From the NCBI GenBank assembly GCA_030765065.1, contig CM060990.1, positions 497,788,190-497,852,189 on the forward strand: a stretch of DNA of 64,000 nucleotides. Direction: 5' to 3'. The notes below the pieces were generated by a model that had not been told where the DNA came from, searched no databases, and was given only the letters and a program-made list of their open reading frames with translations. Positions 11,999 through 23,752 of this stretch are shown here, piece by piece; the stretch's first letter is position 1, and the number at the start of each line of letters is the position of its first letter. The translations under genes were made by a program, and so were the position numbers. This DNA comes from Deroplatys truncata (lineage: Eukaryota; Arthropoda; Insecta; Mantodea; Mantidae).

Positions 11999-14430
11999 AG
12001 TGGATTTCAAATACACTAATACCAAACCTACAAGGGTGTCTGCCTGCCTGGATAACATATTTACCAATATACAATTAACACGAGTAAACTGTGACACTGC
12101 TACCTTCCCACACTCAGACCATGACTCAGTCTGGCTTTCAATAAAAGAGCTCCTGTTAACCAACCAATCGTTATTGGAGACCAAAACCAAAACCAAAACC
12201 ATAATTTCAAGGCCAATAACTGGTACCAATCTTTCAAACTTCAGAATATCCTTATGTAACATTGAATGGAGTAACCTACTATATAAATCGCAACTCTCAT
12301 ATTTACTGTCAGCAAATGAAATCTTTGAAAGATTTTTCTTAACTCTAAAGAATACATTCGAACTGTGTATACCAGAGAGAAGGTGCACCGTCAAAATTAA
12401 CTTAACGCGTAAGAAAGGTAGAAATAAATCATCAAACACCTGGTATACTCCCCAACTAGCCGACCTGAAAAGAAGAACAATGACATATTCAGGCTTATTT
12501 AGGAGAGAAAAAACGGACAGGGCCAAGCAACTCTATGTTACAGCAAGAAATGAATATAAAGCTGCCATAGATGAAGCGAAAAGACTTCATAACTTGAAAA
12601 GTATAGAATTATCAAATAACAAATGTAGGAAAGCATGGAATCTGATCAATTCTGTTGCTAAATATCCCGAACACGACGAAATAGAAATCACCCCTGATGA
12701 CTTTAATAACTTCTTCATAAAATCAGTCGAAGAAATTAGAACCAATATTGTGCTTCCTGATAAAACAGCAATTGATTTAATAAAAGAAAATAAGAATAGT
12801 CAACACCCTGAATTTACCTTCTTGCAAGTAACTCCAGAAACAGTACTAAGGACAGTGATTAAACTCAAACCATCTGATAGCACCGACATCTATGGTTTCT
12901 CTAATAATTTACTAAAAAAGGTTATAGACTGCATAAATGAACCCCTCACATTCTGTTTAAACAAATGCTTGGCTCAGGGAGTTTTCCCTGAAGTATTGAA
13001 ACTGTCCAGAGTCATTCCAATTTATAAAAACGGAGATAAACGTCTAACAGCTAGCTACCGTCCAATATCTCTTGTTCCCATTTTCTCAAAAGTACTAGAA
13101 TCGATTATGTATACTCAATTATATAATTATTTTGAATTGAACAACATTATTACCAAATCGCAATATGGATTCAGGAAAGGGAAATCTACCTGTGATGCAA
13201 TAGTTTCATTAACAAGAGAAGTACTCACAGCATTTGAAAACACAAATTGTGCGCAGGCCTCTTTCTGTGACTTAAGCAAGGCTTTTGATTGCGTGGACCA
13301 CAATTATCTACTTAACAAATTAATATTCTATGGATTAAAAAACCCAGCAATTGAACTACTTAGATCATACCTAGTAAAGCGAAAACAGAAAGTTTGCATA
13401 GGCAGTAAGAAGTCAAAAATAGCAGAAACTAAATATGGTGTCCCACAAGGTTCAATTCTGGGACCTTTATTATTTTTAGTAATGATTAATGATCTACCAT
13501 CTTTTGTAGACTCTCACTCTACTTTGTATGCAGATGACACTACATTTTTTAATATGAGTAAAGATTTACAGACACTCAAATCCACAACAGAAATCACACT
13601 GACCCAAGCAGACAAATGGTTCAGAGCTAATGGCTTTCTACTTAATAAACAAAAGACACAACACATGATTTTTAACTGTAGAGATACACATAGTACAAAT
13701 TACACGGATAAAGTAAAATTCTTAGGCGTTATAATAGATAATAAATTAACCTGGGCACCGCATATAGAGTTTATAACTAAACTCTCTAGAGTAATACATT
13801 TGATTAGGAAATTGAAAATGCATGTTCCTGAAGTATACATTAGATCTGCATATTTCGCCTTCTTCCACAGCATTATTTCTTATGGCATTTTACTTTGGGG
13901 CAACAGTACTCACATTCATGATATTCTTGTATTACAGAAAAAAGCTATTCGCATAATGTCTTATGAATCAAAATTAGCTCATTGTAAACCATTATTTAAG
14001 AAATTAAAAATTTTGACAGTAATTAATTTGTACATCTACACAGTGATATTGTTTATAAAACAACACATATCAGAATTACAAAACAGACAAGATATTCATT
14101 CTTATAATACTAGATCATGTCAACTGATTGATATACCATATTGTAGATTGACTACAACACAGAAGAGTTTCGAAATACTTGGCTCTAAATTGTATAATAA
14201 GCTACCAGTAAAGTTAAAACAAAGTCCCATACCTAGTTTTAAGAATAAATTGTATGACTGGCTTGTTACTAAACCTTTTTATTCACTACAAGAATTTTTT
14301 GATGAATAGGTACATCTTAGTACCAATAATAATGTAAATATAATTTTGTAAATAGCCTATACTAGCATTATACTATCTGACGTCTATTACTGTAAAAGTT
14401 CAATGACAATAAAATTATTCTTATTCTTAT
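11999..14430 (+). mobile_element. 5'-truncated CR1/L2/Daphne-type LINE
   Basis: A 2.43-kb non-LTR retrotransposon inserted into the minus-strand hAT relic. It starts inside the endonuclease domain, has one long open frame, then about 120 bp of 3' UTR ending in AATAAAATTATTCTTATTCT (14408-14427), a short TTATTC-type repeat tail typical of this LINE group. The hAT sequence resumes at 14431; flanks share only CA, so the insertion looks nearly blunt. The 5' truncation is the usual result of incomplete target-primed reverse transcription. Confidence 0.9.
12000..14309 (+). CDS. LINE endonuclease tail plus reverse transcriptase, intact frame
   Basis: An uninterrupted 769-codon frame to the stop at 14307-14309. 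It opens at a GTG because the real start is lost by 5' truncation. Residues about 12-45 are the end of an APE endonuclease (RVSACLDNIFTN, then SDHDSVWLSI). The reverse transcriptase follows: SRVIPIYKNGDK and YRPISLVPIFSKVLE (about 335-370), SFCDLSKAFDCVDH, GVPQGSILGPLLF, and the catalytic YADD at residues 510-513 (13527-13538). The thumb and C-terminal domain end with HSYNTRSCQL and KLYNKLP, text typical of CR1/L2/Daphne-type elements. All visible catalytic residues are kept, so this is one of the youngest insertions in the window. It lacks the endonuclease active site and cannot be autonomous. Confidence 0.92.
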   Translation: MDFKYTNTKPTRVSACLDNIFTNIQLTRVNCDTATFPHSDHDSVWLSIKELLLTNQSLLETKTKTKTIISRPITGTNLSNFRISLCNIEWSNLLYKSQLSYLLSANEIFERFFLTLKNTFELCIPERRCTVKINLTRKKGRNKSSNTWYTPQLADLKRRTMTYSGLFRREKTDRAKQLYVTARNEYKAAIDEAKRLHNLKSIELSNNKCRKAWNLINSVAKYPEHDEIEITPDDFNNFFIKSVEEIRTNIVLPDKTAIDLIKENKNSQHPEFTFLQVTPETVLRTVIKLKPSDSTDIYGFSNNLLKKVIDCINEPLTFCLNKCLAQGVFPEVLKLSRVIPIYKNGDKRLTASYRPISLVPIFSKVLESIMYTQLYNYFELNNIITKSQYGFRKGKSTCDAIVSLTREVLTAFENTNCAQASFCDLSKAFDCVDHNYLLNKLIFYGLKNPAIELLRSYLVKRKQKVCIGSKKSKIAETKYGVPQGSILGPLLFLVMINDLPSFVDSHSTLYADDTTFFNMSKDLQTLKSTTEITLTQADKWFRANGFLLNKQKTQHMIFNCRDTHSTNYTDKVKFLGVIIDNKLTWAPHIEFITKLSRVIHLIRKLKMHVPEVYIRSAYFAFFHSIISYGILLWGNSTHIHDILVLQKKAIRIMSYESKLAHCKPLFKKLKILTVINLYIYTVILFIKQHISELQNRQDIHSYNTRSCQLIDIPYCRLTTTQKSFEILGSKLYNKLPVKLKQSPIPSFKNKLYDWLVTKPFYSLQEFFDE

Positions 14431-14625
14431 CATTCAAGCAACTGATTTGGAAATAATTCTGCAGCTGTTATCATTAAACAGACATTGATAAATTGTCTGT
14501 CACTATATAGATGCAGTTGTTCTACAATTTCTAGTGAAAGTTTGATGCTAAAGCACACTACTGATTCACTGACAGAATGCTCTTCTATTTCACTTAAATT
14601 GGTTTTTCATTTTTCTAGGAGTTTA

Positions 14626-15250
14626 CTCAGTCCTCTCCTTCATATCTGTCGTAATCACTAGCATGTCATGTTGAATAATGATGCAAGTTATACAATTTTA
14701 CTTGAACATTTTACAATGAATTAACACTTTGCCATGCTACCATAATCAGTACACAGACACAGTTCTTCCAAACCTTGCAAAAATGTTGTTGTTCCCATTG
14801 AATGTACAAATATAGTTTAAGACAGCTATTATCTTGCAGTGATGTATACGTCAAACATGGCAGTCATGCATGAAAACGACATTTCAATTTCTTTACATAT
14901 GGCAATATATCCAGAATACATTTCGTTAAAACCTTATTTCATTTACGTAATGTTCCCTATGATGCCAAATCTTCTGTTAACCTAGAGAGTATAGAATTCT
15001 CTGGCCAAATCATACAACTGGCAAAATTTGTCATTCATCTATCCAATGACTTTCAAAATATGTACAGATGGCAGCAAGATGCAACCACTGCCACCAAAAG
15101 TTACCTTGACCAGCATACGTTTTGCTTTGCTGCATCTGCATACGTGTTCTGATTTTTCTTGCATTTGCTTTGAAGCTTTAAAGGTTGAAATAGAATTGCT
15201 GCAAATCTTTCTGAATCCATGTAATCAGTATCAATGAAGATTGATTTTCA
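14626..15250. other. AT-rich DNA between hAT and Tigger relics
   Basis: No coding similarity recognised on either strand; the missing hAT N-terminus or its terminal repeat may lie here undetected. Confidence 0.4.
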
Positions 15251-15266
15251 AGTTGTATATTGAAAA

Positions 15267-17790
15267 ATGGAAGGAAATAAGGCAAAAAAGCGGAAAGTGC
15301 TTTTGCTTAACGAGAAATGGAAATTTTAAATCAGATTGATGCAAATTTTGTAACACATGTGGACTTGGCTTTGCGACTTGACATACCAGTATCTACATTG
15401 AATACAATTGTTAAAATCCTGTCAAAATTGAAGAGGCATACATGCACAGAGGTGATTTTACAAAATGCAAATCATTAAAGCAGTCTCCTCTGCAAGAACT
15501 ATAATCAGCTCTTGGATCACGGTTCAAACAAGCCCACGCTAGCAACATATCTATGGATGGAAGTGTGCTCCAGGAGAAAGCATTGTACTTGGCAGCTTGA
15601 ATGGATAGATCAATTTAAAAAGTTCCACAACCTAATGCACAAAAGTCTATTGGGGGAGAGTGCAAGTGAGAGCATTGATACTGTGGAAGAACGGAAAGCT
15701 GGAGCTCTCCTTAAGGAAATATGAGGGCTATGAAATAAAAGACATTTATAATACTGATGAAATGGGGTTGTTTCATAATTTGCAACCTCCGAAGACTGGC
15801 ATAAAAAGGGGAAAGTTGCCAAGGTGGAGTAAAAGCTAAGCTAAAGGATTACAGTTCTGTTATGCTATAATGCTGATGGAAATGACAAATTATCACCATT
15901 GGTAACTGGAAGATTCCAGAAATCACTCAGGTTTCAAAAATATTAAGACATGCAAACTTCCTACAAAGCTAACTGCAACTCTTGGATGATGACAGCCATT
16001 TTTTAAAATTATCTGTTGCAGCTTGACAGAAAGATGGGGTCACAAAACTAAAATCATTTTGTTCGACCAGTGTGTGGCACTGGTCGATGAATGTTGCTCA
16101 ACATTAAAAAATGTGAAACTTGTAATTTTTTCCTGCAAATTGTACCAGTAGATTGTATTGTACTGCAAATTGTACCAATTGTACCTTTAGATTTGGGTAT
16201 AATTGCCAACTTAAAGTATTTTTACCAGACGCAGGTTGAGTGCAAACCAATTGCAATGGTTGACAATGAAGTGATGAATGCAACAATAATCAAAATAAGT
16301 GTTCTCCAAGCAATGAATTTAATTTCTGAAGCATGGTATGCTGTGACTCTACTCACCATCCAGAACTGCTTCAGCAAAGCTGGTTTCCCTGTAGGAGGGA
16401 GGGGGTCATCTTGATTTGGAGGAACCCGTGCCAACTGGACTGGATGAGTAGGAGGAATTGGCAAGGAAAATGGTAAACTCTACTGAAGTGGACTTCAGTG
16501 ATTATGTCAACTGTGATAATGAACTATCAATGTGTGAAGTATGTAACGGTATTACTTACAAATGTTTGTTTACATCACGCGTTGAAGCCATCTTATGACG
16601 TCATTCATTTGTTTGGTTTGTAGCTCCATCTGGCGTTAGCAATTTGCGTTTCCTAGTATCAGTTTTTGAAATAATTCATTTCAAATGTCCTCCGGCTAGC
16701 TATTATCCTGTTGGCTTGGGTCGAACATGTGTCTCAATACAGGTTGTGAAACGGAAAGGAATCTTTTATCCAAAAATTACACTGATGAAGAAATTTGTTT
16801 TATAATTTTTATTTTCGAACACGTTCATTATCACTTTTACATATTGATCTAGATACTCGCCAAACTGAAACTGTTATAATACTTCTTACTGATCACTTTT
16901 AATTCGCATATTTCAACTTTGTGTATAATTAACTTTATAATACTTTAGATTTTTGTAACTTGTGAATCTATAGCCGACGTATCTCATACAAATATTTTGA
17001 CGAACTGACGAACTTAAGACGACGTGTATTGCACTAAGAATTTTGATGAACTGCCTAAATACGACGTGTAATGTATGAATGCTTTCGGCGAACTGAAGGA
17101 CTGACTGACGTTACCTCTAACCTAGCCTATTTATACGCCTGCATCAAGATACGCCTAAAGATTATAACTGAGCTGCAATTGGCTAATAAAACGCGCCAAC
17201 ATTAGCGTCTATTTTAATATCCAATGAAAACCACGAATACATATTGCTTTTAGGGAGAAAATATTCCAGAAGTTTCTACCGAAAACGCATCAACATTACG
17301 TAACTTCCTTGTTTCCAATAATGATAAACAGCTCACCCCCCTCTCTGCATTATTGCGCTATTATTGACAGTTTCAGTAAGGCCGTATAAACTTACTTATC
17401 AATAATAATTACAATTAATAAACATCTGAAATCAATATCGCATAAAAATGCATATTCATATTACAATCATTATTTACATTTAAGTAATTTGTGATACAAA
17501 TTACTGCATCAAGTACAAACCTTAGACCAAGTTCTGGGGCAGCAGGTGTCTACCTAGAGGAAAATAGTGATGAGGAAGAGGAACCAGAGCAACCAAAACC
17601 TACATTCCATGAGGCATTAGCTTGGATGCAGTAAGAAGATACCTGCATTCTTTTGACATTGATAGTGAACATTTAGTGATGTGTAACAAGCTTTAAAATA
17701 AACTTTACAGACTTAAATCAACACAGAAAATTAAACAGGTTTTTGTAATGGATTGGTTGAGAAAGTAATGTTTTGTAAGTCCTGATTAGC
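15267..17790 (+). pseudogene. pogo/Tigger transposase relic, split by a solo LTR
   Basis: Plus-strand relic of a Tigger-type (pogo group of Tc1/mariner) transposase. The start reads MEGNKAKKRKVLLLNEKW (15267), the usual N-terminal CENP-B-like DNA-binding region. The DDE core is visible as DIYNTDEMGLFHNLQP (about 15745-15790; first Asp), CYAIMLMEMTN-like text with its shifted partner NADGNDKLSPL (about 15860-15900), and LGIIANLKYFYQ (about 16195-16225), the family QGII..LK..Y block. TIQNCFSKAGF follows at 16350-16385. The acidic C-terminal tail (DEEEEPEQPKPTFHEAL, about 17570-17625) and DIDSEHLVMCNKL lie beyond a 970-bp LTR at 16542-17511. Removing that LTR and one copy of its AGTA duplication rejoins the frame. 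Many other stops exist. Confidence 0.85.
16542..17511. mobile_element. solo LTR with 4-bp target duplication
   Basis: A 970-bp insertion in the Tigger relic begins TGTAACGG and ends CTGCATCA, so it has TG...CA ends, and is flanked by AGTA on both sides (16538-16541 and 17512-17515). Deleting the insert plus one AGTA restores the Tigger frame, which fixes the boundaries. It has no coding region, fitting a solo LTR left by recombination between the two LTRs of a gypsy-type element. A possible promoter (CTATTTATAC near 17127) and a polyadenylation-like AATAAA (17186) lie inside. It differs from the three gypsy LTR pairs in this window. Orientation cannot be fixed. Confidence 0.82.
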
Positions 17791-17814
17791 TGTTATTCCA
17801 TATTTATTCAGTAT

Positions 17815-19010
17815 TCATTATTTATTCAGTTCTTTGCATATAGTATCATGTAGTATGTTAATTTGAATAAAACTGTATGTGTGAAACTTTTCATTGGTTT
17901 CCCTGACTTTACAAAATTTTTCAGCGGTCTGCAGACAAGTGTAAAATACGGGTTTCATTGTATCCTCAGATAGGAAATAAGACTGAAGAGCTGAATGAAT
18001 TTCACAAATTCCTTTTACGATGGTGACAGCCACTCACATTACTGTAACCAAGAATATCTTTATATTCCTGGTCAACAAAATCAAAGCTCTTTCAGTCGTT
18101 CAACTCGTACCAAGTAGATATGGAAATATCCAAACATCTTCACAACAAAACAGTCTTTGTCAAGTGAAATTGTGTCTATTGCAGAATGAGTACAACTGTG
18201 TATCATATGAGCCACACATCCCTAACCAATAGCTTTTCTGTTTAAACTTTCTTTTATTTTACAAAACATACTGTTCATACCTTTTCGTTTCAAACCTCCA
18301 AAGTTAGTGTTTGTATTGTCCCCAGATATGGCTATCACTTTATTTTCAATTCTTAGTTTCCTCACTACATGCAGAATATTACGTGAAAGAATTTCAGCTG
18401 TTTCACCCTGAATTTCAAGTAAATGAAATATTTTGTCCGTGCTTTAACATGTTTCATTTAAACTACATATCTAACCACAATTGGTAATAATTTCATATAA
18501 CTGATTAGATGCATAAATCAGTAGTCACAAATGAAGTTTTCATCAGTTCATTTAATTTGTCAACACCCATGGAGATGTAACACCACACACAACTGTTTCC
18601 ACTTTTGTCCTGGAACATGTAAACTTTGGCTCGCAGAATTTCTTCACCAGTACACATGTACAGTCCATGGATTTGAAACTTTGATAATGGATTATGGTAT
18701 GGAACACAAAAATACCTTATTGCAGTGTAATATCCATACAATTCTTGTCTGGGACAGCACTTTTGAAATAATTAGTCAATTTTGTTTTACAGGAACCACT
18801 GTGCGTGATCGCAGAATTTTTATGTCTCTTTGTGGCCACGTTCAGTAACAGAAGTTCTCCCACCACTATTAATGACAAAGTTTTGCACAATGAGCAGAAG
18901 ACTGTATGATCATTAATTCCACGCTTCAGAAAATTAAATTAATTTAACAATGCATCACTAGCTATGCATTTGTATTTTTTACATTTCTGCTCAGACATTT
19001 TTCAAATTAC
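17815..19010 (-). pseudogene. hAT transposase relic with BED finger
   Basis: Minus-strand relic of a second hAT lineage. The N-terminal part (about 19000-18830) reads MSEQKCKKYKC, then DHTVFCSLCAKLCH, resembling a BED zinc finger that binds transposon ends. The catalytic part (about 18360-18090) reads ISGDNTNTNFGGLKRKGMN, then GCVAHMIH and CFVVKMFGYFHIYLVRVE, the block common to many insect hAT proteins. The last recognisable text is EIHSALQSYFLSED (about 17955-18000). The C-terminal dimerisation domain is missing: the sequence runs into the Tigger tail near 17800. Multiple stops and frameshifts make it nonfunctional. No terminal repeats found. Confidence 0.75.
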
Positions 19011-19326
19011 ACAAAGGACATCCTTCTTAGCATAGACATAAGCTACATACTATTTCCGCTATAAGAATTTTGTTTCCAGAAGGAAGCAATGATAAATCAA
19101 ATGCGCAGAAATACTATGCACGCGATCTCGCCATCTAGTGGAGAAACTGTCAACTATGTCTGCTGGCACCAATGTATTAATTGATATACACAATTTTCAC
19201 TTTAACATCTATCTAGCACAGCAATTAATGAAGTCACATTCAAAACCAGACATTTTTGGAAGTTTATTAAGAATCAGGGAAATTCTGAGACAGAAGTAAG
19301 AATTCGGGGACCGACCCTGGAAACTG
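19011..19326. other. short spacer between hAT and piggyBac relics
   Basis: No clear feature; the 19230-19326 part may hold poorly preserved piggyBac coding sequence. Confidence 0.35.
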
Positions 19327-20165
19327 GTGACATCTGGTAACCTTAGCATAAAAGTCTTGTTTTGCAACTGTGAGACTGGATATATAGTGGACTTCATTTT
19401 GTATACGCGGGCAACAACAGACATTGTTGAGGACCATGAATTAGGAATTTCTGGTGTTGTATTACAAACCCTTATGACTAAATATCTAAATAATGGACCC
19501 ATTGTGGGTTGACAACTGATATTTTAGTCCTCTTCATAACTAGCTACATGCACATGGAGTAAATGCATGTGGCACGGTAAGAATGAACAGGAAAGAAATG
19601 CCTAAAATGACTGAAAAACTAAAGAAGGGACAAACAGAATCTAGACATACGGATAACATGCAGTACTACTAAGGTGGATGGGCAGTTGAGAGGTTTGTAT
19701 GTTGACCACTTTACATAGTGACACAATGAGACAGATAGGAAAGACTGACAAAGACACTGATAATCAAACCTGTGTCACTGACTATGAATATGGATGTGGT
19801 GGACAGGTCTGATACGATGTTTACTTCTGTTGAATGTGTTCACAAGTTACTGAAAAGAGAGAAAAAGTTTCTCTTTCACCTTTTAAATATCACCCTTCTG
19901 AATTCACATGATCTATACAATGTGAAAACTGGGGAAAAATATTACTCTGGCCCATTTTCAACCTTCTCTCATCAGTGAAATATTTCAGAAGTTTCATACA
20001 CTAAGAACTAGCAAATGCCTGCTAGAAAATGCTATGTGTGTTCAAGTAACACAAAGATAGCCCAAAAAATGGAAAGATACAAAATTTATGTGTGAAAAAT
20101 GCAATGTCAGTTTATATCTTCACCCCTGTTTTGAAATATACCACACAGAGTCCAAATTCTAAATT
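19327..20165 (+). pseudogene. piggyBac transposase relic
   Basis: Plus-strand relic of a PGBD-type transposase. The frame 19327-19512 reads CETGYIVDFILYTRATTDI and ELGISGVVLQTLMTKYL, the middle of the catalytic domain. After a frameshift, KNEQERNA, LTTLHSDTMRQTGK-like text and the Asp block VVDRSDTMFTSVECVHK (about 19790-19850) follow, then LFHLLNITLLNSHDLY (about 19870-19920). The end, KFMCEKCNVSLYLHPCFEIYH (20075-20145), is the Cys-rich C-terminal finger seen in piggyBac proteins. The N-terminal half is absent. These enzymes cut at TTAA and excise precisely. Neither TTAA-flanked terminus was found. Frameshifts and stops make it inactive. Confidence 0.85.
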
Positions 20166-21250
20166 CTGCAAAGTGGTAGCTTCAAAGAATATGTTTCTAT
20201 TGTTTCATTAAAATTTTCTTAGATATTGTATAGTTATAAGACAAATATTATAATTTGAAATCAATTTAATAAAACAAACTTTGGATAACCCTAATTATAA
20301 TTACTTACATTTTCACTGTGATACTTCTAGTTTTTAGTAGAAACAGTGCTAACAGCCATTAGCGAGTGATAATTTTACACATACAATAAATATTTATATA
20401 TCTAAATTACAAATAGTGATGCAGATTCGAAAAAGTATATAAAAATCTATTTTTTAACTTTATGTTAGAAACACAAATCAACTTTCCCAGTAAAGCATGT
20501 TTATCAGCATACATTAATTTCACTTTTTCTTTGAAAATTGCATCTGCGTTCCTCAATATAATACTGCTAAAATGGCATCTCTACATTTCTGAACTCCTCG
20601 TTTTTTAAAGTAAACTTTGAAATATCTTTCTTACTTCAAAATGAAACTCAGGTTCTACAATATTGTATCTGTATATACTTTATGACCTTATCCATTTATT
20701 CAAGCATGATTAATTTTTAATTTGGTTCACTTATAAGGACTGTTCTACTGATTTTCATAGCACCTGATTTCCTTAAAGAAAAATAAATTTCACTTGATTT
20801 ATGAAAAAATGTTCAAGTTTCATGCCATACATGTGTGTACAAGTTCTAAAGTGAAGCCTGGACAATATGTCCTTAAATGTTTCATCGCCAGAACACGCCA
20901 GATGTGTGAATGATAAGGGAGAGAATCTCAATGTATGTGCCCTGAGAATAAACACTTGTGTGAGATAAGGGCCTGTTCAGAGATTTGTTTATGCTAATCA
21001 AGGAAGGTCTAGTGGCCAGTAAACCAAAATAATCTTCAGGTGTGAGAAGGAACTGTTAGTGGTGGTTGTGTGTGTTTTGAAAAGTGGCAAATGAGTTCAT
21101 TGTTAATTGCAGTGAACTTCATAAGCAGATTCAAGAAAACAAAAATGTATCTTGGATGCAGCAAGAAAAGTTTGTGGTAACGTATATCATTAATAAATTC
21201 GAATTAAATGCTGACAAGTGTCAAGAATACAATTTATAATGGTATTACAA
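20166..21250. other. AT-rich intron DNA
   Basis: Nothing recognised. The Transib 5' end should lie in the last few hundred bases, but no CACWRTG-type terminus was found. Confidence 0.4.
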
Positions 21251-21259
21251 ACTGTTTTT

Positions 21260-23095
21260 TCTTCTGCCTTATTTTGACCGGTGGAGAAAGTGTCATTTCT
21301 TAGAAAATGCTTTTTTGAAGAAACACTCAGGCTGGTTGAAAAAAGAAATTGTGATTTCAATTCCCAACATGCCAGTCTCCTGAAAATTAGAAGGTCGAGG
21401 GCATCCTTCAAAAGAATTTGGAAAGCTAATGGAGAGAAGCAAAAGAAGAAAAATTTTAAAGACCTAAAGGAGAGTGCTACTTAATCAGAGCTTGCCTATG
21501 TGACCGCTATAAATTTAAGGGCAGCAGGAAACGATTCATCATCCAAACTATTAAAAGAAGCCACTGCCGCCACCACCACACCAACAACAATGAGCAAAAC
21601 AATATGTGATGCAAGGAGAAAGAAGGGGCAAATAATCCACAAAAATGTCAGTGGAAGAACCTTATTATTCATAATTAAAGCAAAGTTGTCCAAAAACCAG
21701 TATGTCACAATAAGAAGATTAGCTAAAAAACATAACCACGACTTGCAATTTTGAATGTTAAAAAGGCTACTTACCTCCAGAATGTAATAATTAAAGAAGA
21801 CGAATGTTAAGTGAAAGTACAGGACATGCTGGACCACAGTGTCACCAGATGAAAGTTATAAAAACTATACATTGTAAACGAGGTTTTGATGGAAGCTCCA
21901 ACCATTCCCAATATAAACAAACCTGATCAGAAGGTGGAAGGAATGACCAGAGCCTATTTATGTCATCTCTCATACCTCTACATCATGTTGACAATAAAAC
22001 AGGAATTATTATATGGAAAAATCCAAGGACCTCACTACACAATTCTGCTGGCCTATTCAAACACAGTGGGTTCATGAAACATCAGAAATTACCCAGGCAG
22101 AAAGAGCTTATGTAAATCATCAAATTGAGAATTCACACAATTTGATCACAAATAACACTGAAGTGCAGTATTCCTTAATACAATCAATAATAGATGGAAA
22201 AGTATGCAATGCCTTAGCACAGTCTTCAAGCATGAAGTGCAATATTTGTGGTGCCAAAATTTCAGAAATGAACAATCTACAACAAATGGCACTAAAGCCT
22301 TTCGACAATTTACAACTTGAGTTTGGATTTTCAGTTCTGCATGCCCACAACAGATTTTTTTGAAATCTCCTCCATATTGCATACCGTCTCGATTTTAAAA
22401 AGTGGACAGTCAGAGTGAAAGATGGTAATCAAGGCTTATTTGAAAGAAAGAAGAAAATAGTGCAAGACTCATTCAAAACCAGATTAGGTCCTCTAGCTGA
22501 TATTCCGAAACCTGGACATGGAACCATCAATGATGGCAACACTGCCCGAGGGTTTTTTGAAAATCCTCAGATAGCTTCCAAAATAACTAGGGTGGACTGT
22601 GAGCTAATAACTCACTTTGAGATAATTTTAAAAGCAATTTCATCTGGTCATGAAATAATGCTTCCGGGTACAACCCCTATTGCAGTAAAACAGCAAGTTT
22701 ATATGTATGCCTATATCCCTGGTATACATGCCACCAACACTCCACAAAATACTTATCCATGAATCTTCCATTATAGAAGCTGCTATTTTGTGGATTAGGG
22801 ACTTTCAGAGGCAGCCTTAAGAGTTGGGAAACAAAGACATAAAAAAATATAAGGAACATGATAACAGAAAATCCCTAAGAATTTCTAATCATTTTGACTT
22901 GTTCCATAGACTATTGGCAAGCTCTAATCCAATAATTTCTAGCAGACGTCTGCCAGAGAATAATAGAAGACAGTTGCTTCAGGAAGTGTGTAATTTATTA
23001 TCAATACCCAAGGACGAAATGGAGCAGGAAGGTGCAGAAGCTTACAGTGACATGTTCGAATCAGAGGATAAACAAATATTTAACTGTAAGTAATT
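21260..23095 (+). pseudogene. Transib (RAG1-like) transposase relic
   Basis: Plus-strand relic in several frames. In order: a basic N-terminal region (21281-21484), SELAYVTAINLRAAG (21487 onward), a zinc-binding block CNICGAKISEMNN (22235-22270) followed by EFGFSVLHAHNRF, then LADIPKPGHGTINDGNTARG (22495-22550), FEIILKAISSGHEIMLPGT (22615-22675), MPPTLHKILIH-like text (22725-22760), LSEAA (about 22802) and GNKDIKKYKEHDNRKSL (22827-22880). The order C..C, GNTAR, HK.L.H, SE.A..GNK, RK matches the Transib family and the RAG1 core, where the Glu of the SEG/SEEA block is the third catalytic acidic residue. The frame is broken near 22380, 22760 and 22805. Terminal repeats were not found. Family assignment is from motif order by eye. 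Confidence 0.7.
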
Positions 23096-23752
23096 TTATC
23101 AACTAAAACAACAAATTTATGGACTAAAAACCACAAATTAACTTCATATTAACATTTAATTAAGTTTTGCACAATATTATTTGAATTTTTGAGGGAAAAT
23201 ATTTTTGTCTGCTTCTTTCCAATTTCGGATTACTGTGCCACTGGCCCCTGTGGTCAACTCTAACTTATGTGTGTTGCATGTGCCCTAATTAAAACTTTTG
23301 AAATTGAAGTTCTTTGAGAAAACGATCATCTACATTAGCGTGCAACCCCTTTGGTGAGTAGTTTATTATATGACATTTCTATTGTGTTTTTATATGTTAT
23401 TGTATACTGGAAAGCATTTTAAAATTGAAAAATTTATTTCAGCAAAAAGGGGGTCAGAAAGTTGCAAATATCTCAGCAGTGAAAGGTTTAAGATATATCA
23501 AGTAACTATAAGCTCTATTGACTCCGACTCATTTGGGCAATTTTTTTATATATTCCTCCACTTCCCCATATGACATGCCCAGTTAGGGCAATGCATCTGT
23601 AAAATTTGCTTAAAAATAAAAAAACAGAAATGAGCTTTTAAAACTTTTTGAAATTGCATTATTTTTACTTATAGTTTCATTACTGTCTTTGTTATTAACT
23701 ATTCAAGTATTTACAGCCTATTTCCAATAGTTAAATGCCTATGCATAAATAC
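23096..23752. other. AT-rich spacer before the first gypsy element
   Basis: No coding or repeat structure recognised. Confidence 0.45.

Larger units (their letters stand above)
11146..14625 (-). pseudogene. hAT transposase relic, split by a LINE
   Basis: Minus-strand relic of a hAT transposase of the SCAND3/ZBED type (RNase-H-fold DDE enzyme with C-terminal dimerisation domain). The N-terminal piece (about 14625-14431) reads DRQFINVCLMITAAELFPNQ, matching the segment before the catalytic domain. After the LINE at 11999-14430, the frame resumes with SLSPSRVM, then VSNNFIAFSLALDESINVSD (about 11880-11930, first catalytic Asp), LLDLIPIRGETTAM (about 11780), WRNLVPLAMDRAPSIVGTK (about 11650-11710, second Asp region) and, after loss of the middle, SMFSSAYFCEKLFSMMNCK (about 11320-11380), the hAT C-terminal block. 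Frameshifts and stops are numerous. Fusing the two pieces at the LINE edges restores frame alignment apart from one stop. Confidence 0.82.

Noticed and set aside
12000-12002. GTG as a genuine start codon
   Set aside because: The frame begins inside a truncated endonuclease domain; no initiation is expected there.
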